Shown here: positions 34,709 through 43,914 of the stretch, piece after piece
Layout of the letters: each line of letters starts with the position of its first letter
How positions within the stretch are numbered: position 1 is the first letter of the stretch
Source of the DNA: Bacteroidales bacterium UBA3143
GTDB taxonomy: Bacteria; Bacteroidota; Bacteroidia; Bacteroidales; Dysgonomonadaceae
Assembly (NCBI GenBank): GCA_002364735.1
Contig: DEZB01000062.1
Coordinates: forward strand, 1-53,002
Reading direction: 5' to 3'
Length of the DNA: 53,002 nt
Position numbers and translations under genes: made by a program
The notes under the pieces: generated by a model
Told to the model about the DNA's origin: nothing
Seen by the model: only the letters and a program-made list of their open reading frames with translations
Databases searched by the model: none

Positions 34709-36193
34709 ATGACTAACAGTAAACAAACTACGTTTTTAGCAATCGACTTAGGTGCAACCAGTGGAAGAGCTATATTAGGAAATATAGAAAATGGTGCATT
34801 ACAACTAAAAGAGATCCATCGATTCTCTAATCTCATCACCGAAATAAATGGTCGCATGTATTGGGACCTCTTTAGTCTGTACAATGAGATTTTGACATCT
34901 TTGAAAAAAGTTAAAGCAAACCAAGTAGATATCGAATCTATGGGAATTGATACTTGGGGTGTCGATTTTGTTTGTTTTGGCAAAGATGGCGATCCATTGC
35001 GCATGCCCTATAGCTATCGCGACACCATGACTTTTGGTGCACCCGAAGAGTTCTTTAAACTCATGCCCAAACAGGAGGTATATGACAAAACAGGGATTCA
35101 GATTATGAATTTCAATTCGCTGTTTCAACTGTTTACTCAAAAGAGAAACAATAGCTCAATCTATGACGTAATTGACAAGGTGCTATTTATGCCCGATGCT
35201 CTCTCCTATTTGCTGACTGGCAAGATGGTGACGGAATATACAATTGCTTCAACCTCCCAAATGATTAATCCTTATAACAAAGCATTTGATGATTCTCTGC
35301 TTGAAGCAGTGGGTTTGACTAAAGATAATTTTGCTCCTGTTGTTCTTTCGGGAACAGTAGTTGGAGAATTAACTGAAAGTGTGAAGCAGCAAACTAACAT
35401 TGATAATGTTTCGGTGATTGCCGTAGCTGGTCACGACACGGCTTCAGCAGTGCTTGCCACACCCGCCAAAAACGAGAACTTTGCTTACCTTAGTTCAGGC
35501 ACATGGTCACTAATGGGGATTGAATCAAAAGAACCAGTGGTGAACGATGAGACTTTTTCATTGAACTTCACCAACGAAGGTGGCGCAGATGGTTCCATCC
35601 GTTTGTTGAAAAATATATGCGGCATGTGGCTCATAGAGCAATGCAAAAAAGAATGGGATAATAACGATGCAGTATCTTACGACGAAATTGTGAAGGCAGC
35701 TGAAGAAGCAGCACCATTTAAATGTTTTATCAATCCAGATTCACCCTGTTTTGCAAGTCCAGTATCAATGATTGATTCTATACATCAATATTGTAAAGAA
35801 ACAAATCAGTACGTACCTCAAACAATGGGCGAGATAGCACGATGCATCTATGAAAGCTTAGCTTTTAGGTATAAGCAAGTATTGGCAAATCTGCAAAAAT
35901 TAGCGCAGCAGCCCATTGAAACACTACATATAATAGGTGGTGGTTCTAAAAACAGACTCTTAAATTCATATACAGCCAATGCTATTGGCCTACCAGTTGT
36001 TGCAGGCCCATCTGAAGCTACAGCTATTGGTAATGTATTACTACAAGCTAAGGCTGCTGGATTGGTGAAAGACAAAAGCGAAATGCGTCAAATTGTTAGA
36101 AACTCTGTAGAGCTTGAATCGTTTGCACCTGAAGGAGAAAGTAACTGGAAAAAACAATACGAAGAATATTTGAAAGTTTTCAAAGAAATATAA
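34709..36193 (+). CDS. rhaB: L-rhamnulokinase
   Basis: A 494-residue FGGY-family kinase that phosphorylates L-rhamnulose to L-rhamnulose-1-phosphate in the cytoplasm. The ATP phosphate loop AIDLGATSGRAILG is at residues 11-24, with the ATS-R form typical of rhamnulokinases. Further marks are SMGIDTWGVDF, SYRD, GHDTASAV (catalytic aspartate), SSGTWSLMG and HIIGGGSKN. Length is normal (about 490). rhaA follows after 37 bp and rhaT 3 bp after that, so the three make an operon. Confidence 0.95.
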   Translation: MTNSKQTTFLAIDLGATSGRAILGNIENGALQLKEIHRFSNLITEINGRMYWDLFSLYNEILTSLKKVKANQVDIESMGIDTWGVDFVCFGKDGDPLRMPYSYRDTMTFGAPEEFFKLMPKQEVYDKTGIQIMNFNSLFQLFTQKRNNSSIYDVIDKVLFMPDALSYLLTGKMVTEYTIASTSQMINPYNKAFDDSLLEAVGLTKDNFAPVVLSGTVVGELTESVKQQTNIDNVSVIAVAGHDTASAVLATPAKNENFAYLSSGTWSLMGIESKEPVVNDETFSLNFTNEGGADGSIRLLKNICGMWLIEQCKKEWDNNDAVSYDEIVKAAEEAAPFKCFINPDSPCFASPVSMIDSIHQYCKETNQYVPQTMGEIARCIYESLAFRYKQVLANLQKLAQQPIETLHIIGGGSKNRLLNSYTANAIGLPVVAGPSEATAIGNVLLQAKAAGLVKDKSEMRQIVRNSVELESFAPEGESNWKKQYEEYLKVFKEI

Positions 36194-36230
36194 ATATTAC
36201 AACTAAACAGTAAATAAAAATCACTTAGAC

Positions 36231-37496
36231 ATGAAAAAAGAACAAATTGAACAAGCGTATAATGATGCAAAAAAACAATACGCAGCACTTGGAATAGATG
36301 TAGAGAAAGCAATGGATCAACTTGACAAACTATCCATAACAATACATTGCTGGCAAGCCGACGACGTTGCAGGTTTTGAAAATCCTGATGGTGAACTAAC
36401 TGGAGGTATCCAAGTAACGGGTAACTACCCTGGAAAAGCACGCAGCATTGAAGAATTGCAAAAGGACATCGAAAAAGTATTGACCTTGATACCAGGACAA
36501 CATAGACTTGGGCTTCACGCCATCTATGGTGACTTTGGCGGCGAGTTTGTTGATCGTGATCAAATCGAAATTAAGCATTTTCAACCATGGATTGATTGGG
36601 CAAAAAAAGTAGGCGTTAAACTTGATTTCAACTCCACTTTCTTTTCACACGATAAAGCAAATAGTGGTTATACTATCTCTGATTTCGACCCTGAGATACG
36701 CGAGTTTTGGAAAGAGCACTTACGCTTATGCAGACGGATAGCTGCTGAAATGGGACGTCAACAAGGTGATCCTTGTGTGCACAACATTTGGTTTCCTGAT
36801 GGAGAAAAAGACAGAACTGTATCTCGTTTCGAACACAGAAAGCTGATGAAGGAAGCATTGGACGACGTTTTCACAGAAAAAATAAGCGAAAAATACCTCA
36901 AAGATTGCGTTGAGTGCAAGCTATTTGGTGTGGGTAGTGAAAGCTATGTAGTAGGTTCGCACGAATTTTACTTAGCCTACGCTGCAAAAAACAATATGAC
37001 ACTTACCTTAGATGCAGGACACTTCCACCCAACCGAAGTAATATCTGATAAAATTTCATCTGTACTACTTTTCGTTCCTGAAATTAACTTACACGTAAGT
37101 CGCCCCGAACGTTGGGACAGTGACCATGTTGTAATTCTAAGCGACGAGCTGTTAGCTCTATCGCAAGAGATAGTACGCTCAGGACAAATGGATCGTGTTC
37201 ATGTTGGATTAGACTTCTTCGATGGTTCTATAAACCGTATTGGAGCTTATGTTGTAGGAATTCGTTCTACCCAGCGTGCCATGCTGCAAGCCCTATTGGA
37301 GCCAACAGAAAAACTGAGAGACTACGAAAAGAAGGACAATAACTTTCAACGTATGGCCTATTTAGAAGAACTAAAAGCTATGCCTTGGAATGCTGTTTAC
37401 AATTACTATTGCTCAAGCCGCAATATACCTGTTGGAGATCAGTATATTAAAAATATAGAGAAATATGAAGAGGAAGTTACCTCTAAAAGAAAGTAA
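36231..37496 (+). CDS. rhaA: L-rhamnose isomerase
   Basis: A 421-residue TIM-barrel isomerase that converts L-rhamnose to L-rhamnulose, the step before RhaB. The family start (AYNDAKKQYAALGIDVEKA, then SITIHCWQADDVAGFE), the HNIWFPDGEKD metal-site segment, the GSESYVVGSHEFYL stretch, TLDAGHFHPTE and LDFFDGSINRIGAYVVG are all present, so the catalytic metal ligands are intact. Length matches bacterial rhamnose isomerases (about 415-420). It is 37 bp after rhaB and 3 bp before rhaT. Confidence 0.97.
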   Translation: MKKEQIEQAYNDAKKQYAALGIDVEKAMDQLDKLSITIHCWQADDVAGFENPDGELTGGIQVTGNYPGKARSIEELQKDIEKVLTLIPGQHRLGLHAIYGDFGGEFVDRDQIEIKHFQPWIDWAKKVGVKLDFNSTFFSHDKANSGYTISDFDPEIREFWKEHLRLCRRIAAEMGRQQGDPCVHNIWFPDGEKDRTVSRFEHRKLMKEALDDVFTEKISEKYLKDCVECKLFGVGSESYVVGSHEFYLAYAAKNNMTLTLDAGHFHPTEVISDKISSVLLFVPEINLHVSRPERWDSDHVVILSDELLALSQEIVRSGQMDRVHVGLDFFDGSINRIGAYVVGIRSTQRAMLQALLEPTEKLRDYEKKDNNFQRMAYLEELKAMPWNAVYNYYCSSRNIPVGDQYIKNIEKYEEEVTSKRK

Positions 37497-37499
37497 TAT

Positions 37500-38528
37500 A
37501 TGAATACCCTTATAGGACTGGTAATTATATCAATAGGAAGTATGGGCCAATCAAGCTCATATGTTCCTATTAATAAAATAAAGAATTGGTCATGGGAAAA
37601 CTTCTGGTTGATGCAAGGAGTTTTTGCATGGCTTGTTTTTCCTTTGTTAGGTGCATTGCTTGCTCATTCACTTCCCGAATTAATAAACATTTACACCCTC
37701 CATTCTTCTGCTACTTTACAAGCTATTGGATTTGGTGTACTTTGGGGAATTGGAGGATTAACTTTTGGTCTGAGTATGCGTTATCTGGGCATTGCTTTAG
37801 GGCAATCGGTTTCATTGGGCACATGTGCTGCTTTTGGAACCCTTATTCCTGCCATGATTGCAGGCGACGATCTTTTCTCGCCTAAAGGATTGGTATTATT
37901 GTTGGCTGTTGCAGTAACACTTGTTGGAATTGCAGTGGTGGGATATGCTGGAAGTTTGCGCTCGCAACAAATGACGGACGAAGAACGAAAGAAAGCAATT
38001 AAAGATTTTGCGCTTAAAAAGGGCTTACTAATTGCATTGTTGGCTGGTGTGATGAGTGCTTGTTTCAATCTTGGTTTAACAGCTGGAATTCCTATTAAAG
38101 AATTCAGTATAGCTGCTGGAGCAAGTGAACTGTTCGCTCAAAACTCAGTAACTTTATTAGTAACCATGGGGGGTTTCTTAACCAACCTTGTGTATTGTGT
38201 TTACATGAACAGAAAAAACAAAACAAGTGGTGAGATTTTCCGTTCCTCACGTCCAGTTTTAATCAACAATATTTTGTTTTGTGCATTGGCTGGATTGCTT
38301 TGGTACTCTCAATTCTTTGGATTAGGAATGGGGCAAAGTTTCTTTGAACCTGGAAGCGTAATGATGGCCTTTTCATGGAGTATACTAATGGCTCTGAATG
38401 TTATATTCAGTAACGTTTGGGGAGTTATACTTAAAGAATGGTCGGGTGCAGGACAAAAAGCAATAACCTTCTTAGTATTGGGTATGCTAATCTTGATATT
38501 CTCATTGGTTATACCTAATATGTTTTGA
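37500..38528 (+). CDS. rhaT: L-rhamnose/proton symporter
   Basis: A 342-residue inner-membrane protein with about 10 helices. Features of the RhaT family include the GQSSSYVPINKIKNWSWENFWL start, FGVLWGIGGLTFGLSMRYLG, GQSVSLGTCAAFGTLIPA, and the C-terminal GxxLKEWSGAGxKA-type segment. RhaT imports L-rhamnose with protons. It follows rhaA by 3 bp and closes the rha operon; imported rhamnose then goes to RhaA, RhaB and the aldolase in the - strand operon. Confidence 0.93.
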   Translation: MNTLIGLVIISIGSMGQSSSYVPINKIKNWSWENFWLMQGVFAWLVFPLLGALLAHSLPELINIYTLHSSATLQAIGFGVLWGIGGLTFGLSMRYLGIALGQSVSLGTCAAFGTLIPAMIAGDDLFSPKGLVLLLAVAVTLVGIAVVGYAGSLRSQQMTDEERKKAIKDFALKKGLLIALLAGVMSACFNLGLTAGIPIKEFSIAAGASELFAQNSVTLLVTMGGFLTNLVYCVYMNRKNKTSGEIFRSSRPVLINNILFCALAGLLWYSQFFGLGMGQSFFEPGSVMMAFSWSILMALNVIFSNVWGVILKEWSGAGQKAITFLVLGMLILIFSLVIPNMF

Positions 38529-38574
38529 TATGAGTCATTTTAATTAATACTTGAGCCCAATCTGACCCCGTCAC

Positions 38575-38670
38575 TGCTGATTATCAGTCTTTTCTCCCCT
38601 TTGTCCCTGAAGGGTAAAGCCTAATAATCAGCACTCTGCTAAAGTCCCCTCGTAGGGGATTTAGGGGTAG
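38575..38670. repeat. palindromic repeat element, copy 1
   Basis: An imperfect 17-bp inverted repeat (38576-38592 and 38616-38632) starting GCTGATTAT is followed by a second hairpin, TCCCCT-CGT-AGGGGA, and a TTAGGGGT tail. It shares the order GCTGAT..., ATCAGCA, TCTG, AAAGTC, CCTCGTAG with the copy at 38762. It could also end the rhaT transcript. Confidence 0.75.
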
Positions 38671-38761
38671 AAATAAATGAGATTGACTTTTCAGAGTGGA
38701 CTCATACTTATATTAAATTCATTCATTTCTAATAGATAAATACACTTTTAAAAGACATAAT

Positions 38762-38860
38762 CGCTGATAATTAATCTTTTTCTGCCCTATCTAACTAAAA
38801 GATAAAGATTAATTATCAGCATTCTGTCAAAGTCACCTCGTAGAAAACTTGAGGTGGGAC
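38762..38860. repeat. palindromic repeat element, copy 2
   Basis: A perfect 17-bp inverted repeat: GCTGATAATTAATCTTT at 38763-38779 and its complement at 38804-38820, with a 24-base loop. It is followed by ATTCTGTCAAAGTCACCTCGTAG and a second, weaker hairpin (CACCTC/GAGGTG). It is homologous to copy 1 but more AT-rich. Confidence 0.8.
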
Positions 38861-38992
38861 AATAAAAAGAGAAGATGAAATTCTCAAATTCTACAGATTA
38901 GCACTTGTGGTTATTCACGTTTAACCACTTGGTGGTTTAAGAATCTTGATTCAGATGGCAGGTTATAGGTATTAAAAGTAAAAAAAATAATC

Positions 38993-41275
38993 ATGACACG
39001 AAAAACACTCATTGCTATAAGTTTTCTTTTAATCTGTATGTTTTCTGAGGCTACTAATTGGAAGGCAGAATGGATTAGAGCTTTTGAACAACAGAACGCA
39101 ACCAATACATGGACAGCATATCATAAAACATTTGAAGTTGACAAATTACCAAAGATTGCTTTAGCTAAAATAGCTTGCGACTCGAAGTATTGGATGTGGA
39201 TTAACGGTGAAATGGCAGTCTTTGAGGGTCAATTGAAACGAGGACCTACTCCAACAGATACTTATTATGACGAGGTGGATATTGCCCCTTTCCTAAAACA
39301 AGGAGATAACACCATTGCCATCTTAGTTTGGTATTTTGGAAAAGATGGTTTTTCGCATAACAGCAGTGGCAAATCTGCACTCATTTTTGATTGTCAAAAC
39401 TCTGACTTTGAATTAATTTCTAACACATCTTGGAAGGCAACAATTCACGCTGCATTTGGGCAAGCGGATTACCCCTTTCCTAACTTTAGACTACCCGAAT
39501 CAAATATTAGATACGATGCAAGAAGAGGCAACTTCGATTTCACTAAACCTGATTTCAAAGCCAATGGTTGGCCACAGGTTGCATCAATGGGCTCTCCACC
39601 CATTGCACCTTGGAACAACTTAATCTTGCGACCAATTCCTTTATGGAAAGATTTTGGGTTGAGTAATTATGAAAACGACCTAAGCTTTCCTTTTGTATCT
39701 AACGGTGATACCATTATTGGAAAACTACCATATAACGCACAAGTTACTCCTTATTTCAAAATAGAAGCCGATGGTGGTGAAGAAATAATTACATTAACCG
39801 ACCACTATACAGGGGGAGGCCCACTTAATGTAAGAAGTGAATACATAGCAAATAGAGGAATACAGGAGTATGAGAATCTTGGATGGATGAATGGACATAA
39901 TGTGTATTACTTCATTCCTAAAGGAGTAAAAGTTTTAGATCTAAAATACCGCGAAACCGGATACAATACTGAATTTACAGGGAGCTTTGATTGTAGTGAC
40001 GAATTCTACACACAACTTTGGACAAAAGCCGAACGCACTTTATACGTCACAATGCGTGACACCTATATGGATTGTCCCGATAGAGAACGTGCCCAATGGT
40101 GGGGCGATGTAGTGAACGAAAGTGGCGAAACATTTTATGCACTTTGTCCTAAAAGCCATCTTTTAACGCAAAAAGGAATGTTGGAACTCATCAATTGGCA
40201 AAGAAATGACGGAACAATATTCTCTCCTATTCCGTCTGGAAACTGGGATAAAGAATTGCCTGGGCAAATGTTGGCAAGCATTGGCTTCTATGGTTTCTGG
40301 AACTACTATTGGAATACGGGTGACCGTGAAACAATTGCCAAAGTTTACGATGGTGTGAAACGCTACTTAGATGTTTGGGAATTGGATGAACATGGTGTGT
40401 TGGTAAAAAGAATGACAGAAGAGGATGATAAAGGCTGGTATTGGGGAGACTGGGGGACAAACATCGACAAAGACTTGTTGATGAATGAGTGGTATTACTT
40501 GGCGCTAAAAGGTTATAAACACATGTCTGAATTGCTTAGTAATAAAGATCAAGCAAAATGGGCCGAAAATCAAATGAGGGAATTCAAATTAGCCTTTAAT
40601 AAAACATTTTGGAAAGATAGTCAATACCGCTCTTATCAGTACAAAGGAGACACAGATGATAGAGGACAAGCCCTTGCTGTAGTTGCAGGATTAGCTGACA
40701 GTGAAAAATACAATGCCATCTACAAAACTCTACAGACACAAGAATATGCAAGTCCATATATGGAAAAATACGTTTGCGAAGCATTATTCATAATGGGAAA
40801 ATCTGAGTACGGATTGAAACGTCTCAAAAAAAGATTTCAACCAATGGTTTCTAACAAAGACTACTCTACTCTATTTGAAGGATGGGGCATTGGAGAAGAT
40901 GGATTTGGTGGAGGTTCTACAAATCATGCATGGAGTGGTGGTGGACTCACCATATTGGCTCAGTATGTATGTGGATTATATCCATTAGAGTCTGCGTGGA
41001 AGAAGTTTATGGTAAAACCTGATTTAGGAGGTCTTGAGTTTGCAGAAACAGGCAATGAGACAGTAGCGGGTAAAGTGTCCGTGAAAATTGCTAAAACAGA
41101 TACAGGATTAGATATAGAATTGTTAGTGCCAAGTGAAAGTGAAGCCGTGGTGTATATTCCTGAAAAAGCAAAATCAGTTATCATAAATGGTGTAGAAGTT
41201 AATTCGAATATGAGTGTTAGGGCACATAAACTTTTTAGTCTTAAAGGAGGAGAATATAAGATATGTTATAGATGA
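38993..41275 (+). CDS. GH78-type alpha-L-rhamnosidase, secreted
   Basis: A 760-residue secreted enzyme with a signal peptide (1-20) and the GH78 layout: N-terminal beta-sandwich domains (about 22-340) with a carbohydrate-binding-like fold, an (alpha/alpha)6 catalytic barrel (about 340-680) and a C-terminal beta domain. The catalytic-entry motif is DTYMDCPDRERAQWWGD at residues 356-372, a variant of the DCPxRxER motif that carries the acidic residues; GWGIGEDGFGGGSTNHAWSG follows near 625-650. It hydrolyses terminal alpha-L-rhamnose and so feeds RhaT. It stands 464 bp after rhaT on the same strand. Confidence 0.88.
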   Translation: MTRKTLIAISFLLICMFSEATNWKAEWIRAFEQQNATNTWTAYHKTFEVDKLPKIALAKIACDSKYWMWINGEMAVFEGQLKRGPTPTDTYYDEVDIAPFLKQGDNTIAILVWYFGKDGFSHNSSGKSALIFDCQNSDFELISNTSWKATIHAAFGQADYPFPNFRLPESNIRYDARRGNFDFTKPDFKANGWPQVASMGSPPIAPWNNLILRPIPLWKDFGLSNYENDLSFPFVSNGDTIIGKLPYNAQVTPYFKIEADGGEEIITLTDHYTGGGPLNVRSEYIANRGIQEYENLGWMNGHNVYYFIPKGVKVLDLKYRETGYNTEFTGSFDCSDEFYTQLWTKAERTLYVTMRDTYMDCPDRERAQWWGDVVNESGETFYALCPKSHLLTQKGMLELINWQRNDGTIFSPIPSGNWDKELPGQMLASIGFYGFWNYYWNTGDRETIAKVYDGVKRYLDVWELDEHGVLVKRMTEEDDKGWYWGDWGTNIDKDLLMNEWYYLALKGYKHMSELLSNKDQAKWAENQMREFKLAFNKTFWKDSQYRSYQYKGDTDDRGQALAVVAGLADSEKYNAIYKTLQTQEYASPYMEKYVCEALFIMGKSEYGLKRLKKRFQPMVSNKDYSTLFEGWGIGEDGFGGGSTNHAWSGGGLTILAQYVCGLYPLESAWKKFMVKPDLGGLEFAETGNETVAGKVSVKIAKTDTGLDIELLVPSESEAVVYIPEKAKSVIINGVEVNSNMSVRAHKLFSLKGGEYKICYR

Positions 41276-41304
41276 GTTTAAGGTTTTTAGAAAGAAATAT
41301 TGTT

Positions 41305-41322
41305 TATATTTGCTTATATTTG
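41305..41322 (+). promoter_or_regulatory. tandem -7 boxes before the AraC gene
   Basis: TATATTTG occurs twice, at 41305-41312 and 41315-41322, each matching TAnnTTTG, 45-62 bp before the ATG at 41367. Two overlapping start sites or a recent local duplication would explain this. Confidence 0.4.
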
Positions 41323-41366
41323 TCTACACTAACACTGCTAATAAAAAAACACGGAGAAATTAAGCA

Positions 41367-42248
41367 ATGAGATACAATGATTTTGGAATAGACTTTAAAT
41401 ACCTTTTAGTAAACGAACGCGACAGAAAGTTTGGTGTAAACATTAATACAGTAGGCTTTCAACCAATCCCTCCAGACACAGTTTATCCCTCAACTGACCA
41501 TCCAAAAAGCTATTATTTCAACCCTTGCAAAGGGAGAGTATTGTCTGAGTATCAAATACTATACATTAGCAAAGGAAGAGGAACATTTACTTCTGAATCA
41601 ACTAAGAAAACCAATATAAAAAAAGGACAAATCATTCTTCTTTTTCCAGGTCAATGGCACACCTATTGTCCTTCTATTGAGACTGGTTGGAATGAATATT
41701 ACATCGGCTTTGAAGGATCAATAATTGACAACTTGGTGGAAAATGAATTTTTAACCCCCAAAAACCAAATTCTTGACGTTGGAGTGAGCGAGGAGTTTGT
41801 ATCCTTATATTCTAGTGCAATACATGTAGCAAAAAATGAAAAAAAGACAGCTCAGCAGTACTTAGCTGGTATAGTTTTACATTTAATTGGGATGGTCATT
41901 TCCTATTCTCAGAATAAAAACTTAGAACAAAATGACTCTGGTCAGCTGATGGAAAGAGCTAAAATAATTATGAATGAGAACATCTATCGACAAATTGATA
42001 TACAGGGAATAGCAACCAATTTGGGCACAAGTTATTCTTGGTTTCGTAAAGAATTTAAAGAATATACAGGCTTTTCACCTGCTCAATATTTTCAAGAACT
42101 GAAACTGAGAAAAGCTAAAGAGCTACTCTCAGAAACAAATTTAACAATTAAAGAAATAGCTTATAAGTTAGATTTTAGTTCTTATGAGTATTTCTTATCG
42201 TTTTTCAGAAAGCGGGTTGGTGTAACGCCATCCGATTACAGGGTGTGA
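41367..42248 (+). CDS. AraC family transcriptional regulator (RhaR-like position)
   Basis: A 293-residue one-component regulator with an N-terminal AraC-binding cupin-like domain (about 40-190; YISKGRGTFTSES and IILLFPGQWHTYCP segments) and a C-terminal double helix-turn-helix (about 200-293; IYRQIDIQGIATNLG, SWFRKEFKEYTGFSPAQYF, KEIAYKLDFSSYEYFLSFFRK, GVTPSDYR). It lies between the first GH78 gene and the propeller enzyme. In Bacteroides an AraC-type RhaR controls rhamnose genes, so control of the rha and GH78 genes by this protein is plausible, but not shown by the sequence. Confidence 0.9.
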   Translation: MRYNDFGIDFKYLLVNERDRKFGVNINTVGFQPIPPDTVYPSTDHPKSYYFNPCKGRVLSEYQILYISKGRGTFTSESTKKTNIKKGQIILLFPGQWHTYCPSIETGWNEYYIGFEGSIIDNLVENEFLTPKNQILDVGVSEEFVSLYSSAIHVAKNEKKTAQQYLAGIVLHLIGMVISYSQNKNLEQNDSGQLMERAKIIMNENIYRQIDIQGIATNLGTSYSWFRKEFKEYTGFSPAQYFQELKLRKAKELLSETNLTIKEIAYKLDFSSYEYFLSFFRKRVGVTPSDYRV

Positions 42249-42342
42249 TAACACTCTTGACAAAGCAGTTTGATCAAAACAATAAACATCAAGAATCATC
42301 ACACTAAGACCATTATTAAGACCATTAAAATAGTTTCTCTTT

Positions 42343-43743
42343 ATGAAAAAGCTATTGCTACTCGCTTCAATTTTATTATTTACACTTTCCTTCTGCTCAC
42401 AAAATAAGCATGAACAAGTCATCACTATTGATGAAACTAATATAAATGAGACAGTAGAACAAACACTCAAAATAGATAGTGTATGGGCAGGTCATCCCGT
42501 TGGATTTTGCTTGTATACTACCACAACCCGTCAATACATTGCCTACTACAATGCCAATCGTAACATGGTAGTTGGTCAGCGCAATTTGGATGAAGAGAAC
42601 TTCCAACTTCACGTTATGCCACCTACTTATCGTGAAACATCTAATGGAACCAGTACCGTTTTAGGTTGGGATAGCCATAACTTTGTCACTCTGGGAATCG
42701 ATAAAGAGGGCTTCATTCATCTTTCGGGCAACGTTCATGTTCACCCACTTACCTATTTTCGCAGTACTGCCCCAAATGATATCTCAACGCTTGAACAGGT
42801 ATTCGAAATGGTTGGGACTGAAGAAAAACGAACAACCTATCCACATTTCATGCTCACCAAAGAAGGCGAATTACTGTATCACTATCGGGATGGAGGAAGT
42901 GGCAATGGCAATGAAATCTACAACATCTATTCCACTGAAACCAAGCAATGGTCACGGTTGTTAGATGAAGCACTCACCGATGGTCAGGGTTTGATGAACG
43001 CTTACCAAACCCAGCCCACAATTATGGCAGACGGGTGGTACCATATGTATTGGGTATGGCGTGATACACCTGACTGCTCTACCAATCACGACCTCTCATA
43101 TATGAAAAGTCCTGACTTGAAGAGCTGGTTTAATGCCTTTGATGAACCTGTTGATTTACCTGCAACCTTCGACCAAAAACATTTGATTGTTGATCCTATT
43201 CCTGTAAAAGGCGGAATTATTAATTTGGCGGCAAAACTTTGTTTAGATGAAAATAATAAACCCGTGTTTGTTTATCATAAATATGATCCTGAAGGAAATA
43301 TACAACTTTACATTGCGCATACAAAAAATGGAGAATGGATATACAAACAAATAACAGATTGGGATTATCGTTGGGAATTCTCAGGTAACGGCAGTATCAA
43401 TGTTGAAGTTTCGATTGGAAGCTTCAACAAGCGATTAGATGGGTTTTATGAGGTGAGCTACGGGCATATAAAATATGGTAGTGAAACACTTTTATTGAAT
43501 GATAAATTCGAAAATAGTGGGAATGTAATAAAACCCAAAAGTTTTGCTTCAAATTTAGAAATTGAAGGAGGGTTCCCTGGATTGAATATAAAAACAACAG
43601 GAGATATTGGAAAACCAAATAATACAAAAGAAAGATATGTTTTGAAATGGGAAACTTTAAAAGCTAACCGCGACCGACCCTATCCAAAACCATGGCCTAA
43701 CGCCAGTCAGTTATATTTATACAAATTAAAAAAGAATGAATAG
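42343..43743 (+). CDS. seven-bladed propeller (BNR_4) enzyme, GH145/PL-type, on rhamnose-uronate linkages
   Basis: A 466-residue lipoprotein (lipobox ending SFC, Cys18). It has the BNR_4 pattern: VWAGHPVGFCLYTTTTRQYIAYYN with His51, HLSGNVHVHPLTYFRS, YHYRDGGSGNG, and DGFYEVSYGHI. This fold is used by GH145 alpha-L-rhamnosidases (B. thetaiotaomicron BT3686 uses His48 to cleave Rha-alpha-1,4-GlcA) and by PL24, PL25 and PL42 lyases (ulvan and Rha-GlcA cleavage). His51 in the AGHPVGF context fits the GH145 catalytic histidine. I favour a GH145-like rhamnosidase, with a lyase as the alternative; the KdgF-like gene would fit the lyase. Confidence 0.7.
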   Translation: MKKLLLLASILLFTLSFCSQNKHEQVITIDETNINETVEQTLKIDSVWAGHPVGFCLYTTTTRQYIAYYNANRNMVVGQRNLDEENFQLHVMPPTYRETSNGTSTVLGWDSHNFVTLGIDKEGFIHLSGNVHVHPLTYFRSTAPNDISTLEQVFEMVGTEEKRTTYPHFMLTKEGELLYHYRDGGSGNGNEIYNIYSTETKQWSRLLDEALTDGQGLMNAYQTQPTIMADGWYHMYWVWRDTPDCSTNHDLSYMKSPDLKSWFNAFDEPVDLPATFDQKHLIVDPIPVKGGIINLAAKLCLDENNKPVFVYHKYDPEGNIQLYIAHTKNGEWIYKQITDWDYRWEFSGNGSINVEVSIGSFNKRLDGFYEVSYGHIKYGSETLLLNDKFENSGNVIKPKSFASNLEIEGGFPGLNIKTTGDIGKPNNTKERYVLKWETLKANRDRPYPKPWPNASQLYLYKLKKNE

Positions 43744-43914
43744 TGAATAAACTAAAGTCCAACACATTTTAATAAGTAATTTCATCTTAACAACAAATAT
43801 CAAATACCATCATTTGAATATCATTTTAAATAGTCTTAAGCTATTACTATTTCTTAATTTTAGATATTCATTAATAATTAATTTTCGAGAATGAAATAAA
43901 ACGAGTATTTTCCA

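Larger units (their letters stand above)
38529..38992. other. spacer after rhaT with structured repeats
   Basis: This 464-bp non-coding gap holds two copies of a palindromic element (listed separately). Just before the next gene at 38920-38940 there is a near-palindrome, TTTAACCAC-TTG-GTGGTTTAA, about 50 bp before the ATG at 38993, a possible regulator site. No gene is present. Confidence 0.5.

Noticed and set aside
34805..35140. 111-codon open frame on the - strand inside rhaB
   Set aside because: It overlaps a well-conserved kinase gene and shows no domain or ribosome site.
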